A DNA stretch of 29,133 bases from JBEBSD01 sp040394475 (GTDB taxonomy: Bacteria > Bacteroidota > Bacteroidia > Cytophagales > Spirosomataceae). The translations under genes were made by a program, and so were the position numbers. Below, piece by piece: positions 22,637-29,133 of this stretch. The notes below the pieces were generated by a model. That model had not been told where the DNA came from and searched no databases. It saw only the letters and a list, made by a program, of their open reading frames with translations. The stretch spans positions 1-29,133 of the forward strand of contig JBEBSD010000079.1 of assembly GCA_040394475.1 (NCBI GenBank). The letters are read 5' to 3'. Each line of letters starts with the position of its first letter. Position 1 is the first letter of the stretch.

Positions 22637-25429
22637 TTATTTCAATGATTTAATATAAAGGACCACCGATTCGATTTCACCATCAGAAAGCACGCCGACA
22701 TACGACGGCATTTCCCCGCTATAGCCTTTTACATGTTTGGCAGTGGGCGCCAGGATCGATTCTTTCAGATACGCTTCATCGGCGATGGCCGTGGCGCCGT
22801 CCACAAATTCACGCTGCTTCTGATAAAGCCCCTGGAATGGCGGACCGTACATGCCTTCGGTTTGGGTACCGGCCGAATGGCAGCCGGCACAGGCCATTTT
22901 CTGGAAAATTTCTTCTCCTTTTTTCACCGATATTTCTTCTTCACCGTGTGCGGCCGCCCGCGCGATGGCTTCTGTGTCTTTTAGTAAGCCATAGGCTATT
23001 TCCCGGAAGCCATAGGAGGTCAGGGTGAGCGGGCTCAGGTCGTTCACTGTTAACCAGAAACCGTCTTTTACCGGTGCGCCGTCCCCGGCGGTCAGGTTGT
23101 AGGTAACCTCCATTTGCATCACTTCCGCCATATTCGGGACAAGCAGGAAGACGGCTTTCCGATCGGCAGACAGGTAGGACCCCAGCACCGGGAGCGATTC
23201 CTGCCCGGCGGTGCCATCCAGCTTGTAATGGCCGGAACCGTATTCCTGGGTGCGCAGGTAATTCCAGCGCTTGACTAAAAAGTTAGCCGGGTTTTCAGCT
23301 GTTTCTTTGCTGATTTCAGAGTCGAATTGTAAGACGATCCCCTCGGTGCCGGCTTCGAACTTATTGGGCATATAGCTCGGCTTGCCGGTGTAGCGCAGCC
23401 GGAGCAGTGCGCTAACGCCGTTAGAGCTGGATCCCCAGAGGTTAAACCCGGCAATGTACAGTTGTCCGTCGCGGGGGTTGACGGTCCCTTTGGAAGTGGG
23501 AGCCGGATAATGGCCGGGGATTACGGTGATTCCGCCCTGGATGGCGTTGGCCGTGGTATCGAATAATACCCGCAGCAAACCGGGTCGCCCGAAGGAAAAA
23601 TGGATGAGGTTTTCACTGAGCGGTCCCATTTTATTGCCGGTGATCCAGGCCTGGCTGATGGCCGAACGGTCAACGTTATGAGGGATCCAGGTCAGCGGGG
23701 CGGCAATCTCCGGGTTGTCGTCACGGTGCGCAGTCGGCGGCACGCCGTAATAGTCTCCTTTTTTGATGAGGTAAAGAGGGGTGGAAGGCACGAAATTGCC
23801 TTGTTGGTCAGAGGAGGTAAGCACACCGGTTTTAGGGTGCATACCGATATAAGGACCCCGTAAGCCGGTGGCCAGTACTTCTATCGCACTGCCGTCCCGG
23901 GCAACTTTCAGAATCGTGCCGTCGAGGGAAGAACCGGCCCGGAAACCTTTGGCAATCGGTTTGCTGTAACCCGGACCATTACTGAGAGCGCCTCCCTTGG
24001 CAATGTAAAAACAATCGTCAGGACCGAGGATGAGATCGGCGGCCCATTCCCTGGATTCCGGGGACTGGGGCATGACGTTGGAGAAATTCTCATAAAAGTC
24101 GGCCATGCCGTCGTGGTTAAGATCCACCAATCGCACAATGCCCTCTTTCCCGAAAACATACACATCATTATTACGGATTTCAACACTCATCGGTTCATGA
24201 ATGCCGGAGGCAAACCGGTGCCATTTTAAATTACCCAGTTTCTGATCAATATTTTCTACGATCCAGACATCGCCGGAGAAGGTTACTACTGCCGCCCTTC
24301 CGTCTTGCCAGAATGCAATATCTGCAGCCCGGACATTCCGTTTCCACGGGTTGGGCAGGGGGAGGGTGAGGATGTCCGTTACAAAAGCAGCCGTGTCGGG
24401 GGATAGCTGTCCGCGGGTAAACACCGGTTCTTCCCAAAGATTGGGACCGCCGTTATGAAAATCAGGTAACGGGAGCTTCTTGTTTTTCAATAGCTGCTTA
24501 AAGGCATCGAGCTGGTCAGCAGGGCCCTTCCAGATGGCAACAGTTGCTTCGGAAGCGCTCGTTTCGGAAGCAGGAAACTGGACGGTCAGGTAGCGGGTGT
24601 CGTATACCCGCGGAATCGGCCGGGACGTGACAGGTTCCAGTACTCCGATGGCCGTCACGGTATCCTTTGCAGGGCCATGGAAGACATACGCAACCGATCC
24701 GTCTATCTGGTGACCAGTGGCATTGCGGACCTCCGCGAGGGTTAAGAACAAGTCTTCCGCAGGCGCTTCCAGCCGGAAGGTACGGGTGAAAACAGTCCCT
24801 CCCGGGAAGCGCATGCTGCCGGGCATTTCGTAAACGGGAGTATTCCCTACGGAATAGTTCAGGATAGCCTTGTTCTGGTAGACAAACGCGCCGATCCACC
24901 GGGCGGTGGTCGCCGGAAGCGGGCCCCAGACATGGTGTTCGGGGTCGCCTGCACCTTCCCGGATATCCTCAAACACAGGTTTTCCGGTTGACCAGCCCTG
25001 ATAGAGGCCAGTGGCATGCTGCGGGTCTCCTCCGATGATCGGATTTTTATTGTTTTTGTTAAAATATTCTTTGTAAGAGATTTGCGGCATCAGGAACATA
25101 GGCAGGAATTCTCCCGTCCAGGCAACCGTCCAGCGCATCATGTCCGTGTCAAAACAGGCATAACTGCTGTCTCCCAGCTGCAGCGCCAGCGTACGGGCCG
25201 ACAGGTTATTGTCCGGAAAAGAAGGCCCCAGTTTCCGGGCGTCCATCGACGTGGAAATGTACGGGAAGTCGGGCTCTATAAAGTTTGCCAGTTGTAACGA
25301 GTCGAAGTTGTTTTCAGAAATGAGTGCCGGCCTGTTGGTCACACAACGGGTTAGAAATAGCGAACCTGCCAGTACCAGACAGCCGGCTAAAAGAAGAAAC
25401 TGTAGGGAAGTTTTTTTTAGAAAGGACAT
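22637..25429 (-). CDS. DUF6797-like / PQQ-dehydrogenase-type propeller / cytochrome c fusion protein
   Basis: 930 aa, exported: the N-terminus MSFLKKTSLQFLLLAGC could be a lipoprotein signal (Cys17) or an uncleaved or ordinary signal. Residues about 40-340 resemble the DUF6797 domain seen at the front of such proteins. Residues about 345-640 form a six-bladed propeller of the PQQ-dependent sugar dehydrogenase type (PNPWKRNVRAADIAFWQDGRA in outline, VRLVDLNHDGMADF, LILGPDDCFYIAKGG, NPRDGQLYIAG). A beta-sandwich segment spans about 650-800. The C-terminal class I cytochrome c domain has heme motif Cys847-x-x-Cys850-His851 (CAGCH) and a probable distal ligand Met907 (GEMPSYVG). Such proteins are thought to be periplasmic oxidoreductases; electron donor and substrate are unknown. 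Transcribed alone on the minus strand, upstream of fecI2. Confidence 0.85.
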   Translation of the reverse strand: MSFLKKTSLQFLLLAGCLVLAGSLFLTRCVTNRPALISENNFDSLQLANFIEPDFPYISTSMDARKLGPSFPDNNLSARTLALQLGDSSYACFDTDMMRWTVAWTGEFLPMFLMPQISYKEYFNKNNKNPIIGGDPQHATGLYQGWSTGKPVFEDIREGAGDPEHHVWGPLPATTARWIGAFVYQNKAILNYSVGNTPVYEMPGSMRFPGGTVFTRTFRLEAPAEDLFLTLAEVRNATGHQIDGSVAYVFHGPAKDTVTAIGVLEPVTSRPIPRVYDTRYLTVQFPASETSASEATVAIWKGPADQLDAFKQLLKNKKLPLPDFHNGGPNLWEEPVFTRGQLSPDTAAFVTDILTLPLPNPWKRNVRAADIAFWQDGRAAVVTFSGDVWIVENIDQKLGNLKWHRFASGIHEPMSVEIRNNDVYVFGKEGIVRLVDLNHDGMADFYENFSNVMPQSPESREWAADLILGPDDCFYIAKGGALSNGPGYSKPIAKGFRAGSSLDGTILKVARDGSAIEVLATGLRGPYIGMHPKTGVLTSSDQQGNFVPSTPLYLIKKGDYYGVPPTAHRDDNPEIAAPLTWIPHNVDRSAISQAWITGNKMGPLSENLIHFSFGRPGLLRVLFDTTANAIQGGITVIPGHYPAPTSKGTVNPRDGQLYIAGFNLWGSSSNGVSALLRLRYTGKPSYMPNKFEAGTEGIVLQFDSEISKETAENPANFLVKRWNYLRTQEYGSGHYKLDGTAGQESLPVLGSYLSADRKAVFLLVPNMAEVMQMEVTYNLTAGDGAPVKDGFWLTVNDLSPLTLTSYGFREIAYGLLKDTEAIARAAAHGEEEISVKKGEEIFQKMACAGCHSAGTQTEGMYGPPFQGLYQKQREFVDGATAIADEAYLKESILAPTAKHVKGYSGEMPSYVGVLSDGEIESVVLYIKSLK

Positions 25430-25876
25430 TTAGAATATTCAGGTTAAACAGGTTTTGGTTGAAACAGCAATTTGGAAAACAGGCCGACCGCCTGTCGCTT
25501 GGGTAACCCTGATCAACTGGTCACTGCGGGGCTTGGTTTTCCAGTAATTTCCCTCACCCGGCCACTGATTTACCACGAACGGCAAAATCGGGGACTAAGG
25601 TAGTGATATTATAAAAAGGTGTGATAGGATTAATCCGACAATTGCTGTCATTTTGTCGGCGGGATAGCGATGCGAGGTGCGAACCGCCACTTACGAGCCA
25701 TTTTCTTCCAGTTATCGAATGCCCTCCCCCGGTTATTAATTGGCGCTATCGTTACAAGCTGCCGTGCCGTAATTTTAGATTCGGCCCGGGACTTTTGCAA
25801 GCAAATTGCCCGCAGGAGAAACGGCCGGCCGCATTGTGTTTGAAATAGAATGATAACCGTTTAGCTACTTACGCGT
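25430..25876. other. 447-bp divergent intergenic region, no gene seen
   Basis: This gap lies between the divergent DUF6797-like gene and the YadA-like gene and must hold both promoters. I see no convincing TTTG / TAnnTTTG pair on either strand. Two weak hairpins are present: ACAGGC-GCCTGT at 25479-25495 and CCGACAA-TTGTCGG at 25635-25659. An AT-rich patch lies at about 25605-25635. A 75-codon + strand ORF (25621-25848) has no recognisable features and is not accepted. Confidence 0.6.
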
Positions 25877-27643
25877 ATGAAAAAGTTGACCCGGCTGATT
25901 ATCAGTGCATTGTTAATACCCCTTCTGACTGCCGAGGCCCAGAATGTGGGCATCGGTACCGCAGACCCCCAGGCGCTTCTGCATGTAAACGACGGAAGCG
26001 TGCTGTTTAGCGCCGCCGGAACCGTGCCCGTTACAGCGCCTGCCCCCCCTTTGCAGGGCGCCGGCAGGCGCGTGATGTGGTATCCGGGGAAAGCCGCCTT
26101 CCGGGCTGGTTACGTGGAGTCCACTCAGTGGAATACCAATACTATCGGTAATTTTTCTACCGCTATGGGAGCGAATACCATAGCGTCCGGGAGCAGCAGT
26201 TTTGCGGTCGGGAACAGCACCGCGGCGACCGGAAATTACGCGGCTGCCTTAGGATCGCTGTCTACAGCCTCCGGTCATGTGTCGACAGCAATGGGCTACA
26301 ATACCACGGCATCGGGATTTCATGCGGTTGCCGCGGGACACAATACCACGGCTTCGGGTGACTATGCCACTGCGATGGGGTACTTTACGGTCGCATCCGG
26401 GGAGAGTGCTGTAGCCCTGGGACGGGGAACAGCAGCTTCTGGTAATTTCTCGACGGCTATCGGAAGAGGTGTTTCTACGGCAGGCCAGGCAGGAGCCTTT
26501 ATTGTCGGCGATGACCGGGAGGGGCCTCTCAGCAGTACGGCTCCCAACCAGATGACCATGCGTTTTGACGGCGGCTACCGGTTGTTTACCAATGCCGCGG
26601 CTACCGAGGGGGCGACGATCACCCCGAACGGAGATATGATCGTGAACGGCTCTGCGGCGACGGGCCCGGTTCCGGTGGCCGGGGCCGGGCGCCGGATGAT
26701 GTGGTATGCCGGGAAAAACGCTTTCCGGGCCGGGCAGGTCAGCGGGGACCACTGGGATACGGATAATGTCGGAACCCGTTCCATCGCGATGGGATATAAT
26801 GTAACGGCATCCGGAGGGACCTCGGTTGCGCTGGGGGAAAGTACTACGGCATCCGGGACCGGCGCTGTCGCGTTGGGACGGAGTACTGCTGCCACCAATA
26901 CCTATGCCACTGCGATGGGGAATGTTACCGTGGCTTCGGGAGGAGGTGCAACGGCAATGGGACGGGAAACACTGGCTTCCGGCAACAATGCCACCTCGAT
27001 GGGACACGCTACCATCGCCCAGGCCTATGCCAGCGTTGCATTGGGAACGTTTAACGTTGCCGCCGGAAATGCCGCGATCGCGGTTGCCGGGGATCCGGTC
27101 CTGGTGGTGGGCAACGGGACGACCAACGTCAATCGCAGCAATGCCCTGACCCTGTTACGGAATGGCGACCTGACCATCGCCGGCACGCTTTCGCAGAGCA
27201 GTGATGCGCGGCTTAAGAAGGAGATTGTTCCACTGACCGGCAGTCTCGAAAAGCTGGCTGCGGTCAGTGGGTACCATTATTATTGGAAAGCGCCGGAAAA
27301 ACGGGGCAGCAGCCTTCAGACCGGCTTGCTGGCACAGGAAGTAGAAACGCATTTCCCGGAACTGGTTGTTGAAAATACACAAGGAATGAAAAGTGTTGCC
27401 TACACCGGTTTGATTCCTCATCTGGTGGAAGGGGTTAAGGAGCTGAAAAGGGCGAATGAGGAATTGAAACGGGAGAATGAACAGCTGCGGCTGGTAGTCG
27501 CTGCCCTGGAGGAAAAAGGAATCGCCGGCCAGGGAGACTTGCTACGGGAATTCAGCAAACGCCTGGAGCAGCTGGAAGCGCGTTTAAACACAGGAGATGC
27601 CCCGCTGCCGTCATACGTATCTGCCAACCTGATGGACCCCTAA
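25877..27643 (+). CDS. Secreted fibre: double YadA-like head with C-terminal S74 intramolecular chaperone domain
   Basis: 588 aa with a signal peptide (MKKLTRLIISALLIPLLTAEAQ) followed by NVGIGTADPQALLHV, a start typical of Bacteroidota tail-fibre-domain proteins. Two homologous modules follow. Each has a lead-in (GAGRRVMWYPGKAAFRAG near 62-79, GAGRRMMWYAGKNAFRAG in the second) and then about eight 14-residue YadA-head repeats of the form xxATAMGxxTxASG, which build a trimeric left-handed beta-roll. Residue 441 onward is a peptidase S74 / endosialidase-type chaperone domain: Ser441-Ser442-Asp-Ala-Arg-Leu-Lys447, then GLLAQEVETHFPELV and SVAYTGLIPHLVEGVKEL. A coiled coil of heptad Leu/Lys/Glu ends the chain (about 515-570). 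S74 domains trimerise the fibre and often cut themselves off next to the Ser. No YadA membrane anchor is present. The gene lies 57 bp before the dockerin-like gene, probably in one operon. Confidence 0.9.
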   Translation: MKKLTRLIISALLIPLLTAEAQNVGIGTADPQALLHVNDGSVLFSAAGTVPVTAPAPPLQGAGRRVMWYPGKAAFRAGYVESTQWNTNTIGNFSTAMGANTIASGSSSFAVGNSTAATGNYAAALGSLSTASGHVSTAMGYNTTASGFHAVAAGHNTTASGDYATAMGYFTVASGESAVALGRGTAASGNFSTAIGRGVSTAGQAGAFIVGDDREGPLSSTAPNQMTMRFDGGYRLFTNAAATEGATITPNGDMIVNGSAATGPVPVAGAGRRMMWYAGKNAFRAGQVSGDHWDTDNVGTRSIAMGYNVTASGGTSVALGESTTASGTGAVALGRSTAATNTYATAMGNVTVASGGGATAMGRETLASGNNATSMGHATIAQAYASVALGTFNVAAGNAAIAVAGDPVLVVGNGTTNVNRSNALTLLRNGDLTIAGTLSQSSDARLKKEIVPLTGSLEKLAAVSGYHYYWKAPEKRGSSLQTGLLAQEVETHFPELVVENTQGMKSVAYTGLIPHLVEGVKELKRANEELKRENEQLRLVVAALEEKGIAGQGDLLREFSKRLEQLEARLNTGDAPLPSYVSANLMDP

Positions 27644-27700
27644 CAAAGGAGCTACAAAACGAACTTCGACCAAGCATTACGTACGTTAAACCTGATAACC

Positions 27701-28963
27701 ATGAGAAAGCTTTTATTGCTCGCCCTGACAGGACTACTGGTTCGGCAGGCGGCAGGGCAATTCAGTGTGGAGGACGCGGGGATTTTTTTCCTGGAACCCG
27801 GAGCGCTCGTTTCCATTGACGGTCTCACCCTGGAACCTTCCGCGGCACTTACGCTTACCGATGTCACTATTACACGCAGCAGCGACCCTGTCGGTTCGTC
27901 CATCCCGCACGGCCAGAGCATTGAACGGGTTTATAATTTCTCGGTTCCGGTCAGCTTTACCGGAACCCTGGGGGTCGGTTACGCCGGGACGGAGCTCAAC
28001 GGACTTACAGAGACTACCCTGCAAGTGGGCACCCGCAGCGAGTCCGACAGGCTGCTGGCAAGGGCTGTCACCGGCAATGTCGACCCGGTAGCCAAAAGGG
28101 TCGCCGCGGTTTATTCCGCTCCTGTGCAGCTGGGGCAGGTCACTGCCCTGGCGGGTGCTGTTCATGTTGCCCCCAAAGTGTTTTTGCAGGGGGCCTACAA
28201 TGCTGCCTCCGGCCGCCATAAAGATGTAAATTCGTCCTGGATGGAGGTACTGGGCCTCCATGCGCTGGACCAGCCTTACAATTACCCGGTCGCGGGCGAC
28301 TATAACGGCAGTGAATCGGCAACAGAATTTGGCCCGGATTTCGTCTTTGCCAGCACCGGCAGCGATACAGACATTCTGGATTGGGTACTGCTGGAATTGA
28401 GGGACACGGAGGCAGGTGTTCCTGAAGGCCGGCGTGCGGCATTTATTCTGGAAAACGGACAGGTGGTGGATGTCGATGGAAAGTCGCCGGTAGCCTTTGT
28501 AAATGTTACCCCCGGCGCCTACTGGCTGACCGTACGCCATCGTAATCACCTGTCGGTAAGGAGTGCAGCGACCCTTCTGTTGGAAACGAATCCCGTAGTA
28601 TATGATTTTACGACCGCCCAGGAAGCCGCTTATCAGAATCCGGCCATCAGCAGCAACGCGGCAATGAAGGTCGTGGGCGAAGGCAGGTTTGGGTTGTGGG
28701 GAGGGAATGTGAATGGCAACGGTATTGTTAACTACGGCGCGATCGGATCGGACCGGTACGCACTGCTTACCTGGCCGGATATAGGGCCTGGTCATCAGCT
28801 GGGACTGAATAATATATTAACCAGCCAACTGACGGGTGTCTATGCGAATTCGGATGTGAATATGAACGGCACGATCAATTATGGGTCGATAGGTTCCGAC
28901 AGGTATTTTATACTTAACAATGTTTTGAACAATCAGTTGACAGTGCCGGTAAGTCAGCATTGA
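27701..28963 (+). CDS. Secreted protein of unknown function with two C-terminal dockerin-like loops
   Basis: 420 aa with a signal peptide (MRKLLLLALTGLLVRQAAGQ). Residues 21-160 are beta-rich and low in recognisable motifs. The middle (about 160-300) contains a repeat-like segment with LDWVLLELRD, VPEGRRAAFILENGQVVDVDG and AYWLTVRHRNHL, seen in many Bacteroidota surface proteins. The C-terminus has two related loops 49 residues apart: Asn336-V-N-G-N-G-I-V-N-Y and Asp385-V-N-M-N-G-T-I-N-Y, each followed by Gly-x-Ile-Gly-Ser-Asp-Arg-Tyr and a hydrophobic helix. These resemble duplicated type I dockerin calcium loops, with Asn replacing several Asp and a four-residue insert before the last Asp. 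No typical type IX secretion C-terminal domain is seen. It follows the YadA-like fibre gene by 57 bp, so a joint surface role is likely. Function unknown. Confidence 0.8.
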   Translation: MRKLLLLALTGLLVRQAAGQFSVEDAGIFFLEPGALVSIDGLTLEPSAALTLTDVTITRSSDPVGSSIPHGQSIERVYNFSVPVSFTGTLGVGYAGTELNGLTETTLQVGTRSESDRLLARAVTGNVDPVAKRVAAVYSAPVQLGQVTALAGAVHVAPKVFLQGAYNAASGRHKDVNSSWMEVLGLHALDQPYNYPVAGDYNGSESATEFGPDFVFASTGSDTDILDWVLLELRDTEAGVPEGRRAAFILENGQVVDVDGKSPVAFVNVTPGAYWLTVRHRNHLSVRSAATLLLETNPVVYDFTTAQEAAYQNPAISSNAAMKVVGEGRFGLWGGNVNGNGIVNYGAIGSDRYALLTWPDIGPGHQLGLNNILTSQLTGVYANSDVNMNGTINYGSIGSDRYFILNNVLNNQLTVPVSQH

Positions 28964-28975
28964 GGGCGGTTGTCA

Positions 28976-29133
28976 AAATACGATGGGTGAGCGGCGTCGA
29001 ACCCAGGAGCTGAGTCCACAGCTATCGGCTTTCAGCTATCAGCTATCGGAAAAATACGATGGGTGGATGGGTGAGCGACGTCGAACCCAGGAGCTGAGTC
29101 CACAGCTATCGGCTTTCAGCTATCAGCTATCGG
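28976..29133. repeat. Inverted copies of the composite core/heptamer repeat, cut by the window end
   Basis: Two copies in opposite orientation to the block at 3072-3406, period 84 bp (GTCGAACCC at 28996 and 29080). Each reads AAAATACGATGGGTG, GTCGAACCCAGGAGCTGAG, TCCACAGC and then heptamers AGCTATC, GGCTTTC, AGCTATC, AGCTATC. The second copy has an extra GGATGGGT segment, corresponding to the longer core form. The array starts about 12 bp after the stop of the dockerin-like gene and continues past the window. Confidence 0.9.

Noticed and set aside
25621..25848. 75-codon + strand ORF in the divergent intergenic region
   Set aside because: No ribosome-binding site, signal, domain or plausible composition; it lies where the promoters of the two flanking genes must be.
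27734..28795. 353-codon ORF on the minus strand
   Set aside because: Antisense shadow of the dockerin-like protein gene, which has a signal peptide and clear motifs in the + frame.

Overview
The window looks like the chromosome of a glycan-degrading member of the Bacteroidota, probably a Cytophagales-type soil or aquatic genus. The evidence is two SusC/SusD outer-membrane pairs whose SusC proteins carry N-terminal STN domains, two FecI-type ECF sigma / FecR anti-sigma pairs, a FucP-type sugar permease, a sulfatase, a DUF6797-like cytochrome c fusion, and YadA-head/S74 and dockerin-like surface proteins. The genus assignment is inference; no rRNA or housekeeping marker is present.

Layout, left to right. 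Positions 1-197 hold heptamer tandem repeats. A secreted beta-propeller enzyme (198-2087, +) faces a secreted DUF6528-like propeller (2101-2994, -). Positions 2995-3469 are a 465-bp block of heptamer arrays and a composite repeat. Glycan locus 1 runs leftward: fecR1 (10180-11184), susC1 (6549-9950), susD1 (4985-6535) and a sulfatase (3460-4971); its sigma gene fecI1 (11411-11992) is divergent on the + strand. A pentapeptide-repeat protein (12031-12582, -) separates the two loci.

Glycan locus 2 is entirely on the minus strand: fecI2 (21827-22381), fecR2 (20676-21749), susC2 (17137-20490), susD2 (15665-17119), a GH32 fructan hydrolase (14033-15583) and an MFS sugar permease (12790-14031). It reads as a compact fructan utilisation locus: SusCD captures and imports oligosaccharide, GH32 releases fructose and the permease takes the monosaccharide into the cytoplasm. 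Induction is expected through the SusC2 STN domain, FecR2 and FecI2, not through a hybrid two-component sensor. Locus 1 is expected to be signalled in the same way and probably targets a sulfated glycan.

The right part holds a palindromic repeat island (about 22.5-22.64 kb), a 930-aa DUF6797/propeller/cytochrome c protein (-), and on the + strand a pair of secreted proteins: a double YadA-like head stalk with a C-terminal S74 chaperone, then a protein ending in two dockerin-like Asn/Asp loops. The window ends inside an inverted copy of the composite repeat seen at 3.1-3.4 kb.

The most unusual material is non-coding. Several sequence-unrelated tandem arrays all have an exact 7-bp period; one lies 12 bp upstream of a start codon and another contains a stop codon. 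The two susC leaders share a two-hairpin layout. The GH32 has a strongly altered nucleophile motif but keeps all three catalytic acids. I saw no tRNA, rRNA, CRISPR, insertion sequence or phage gene.
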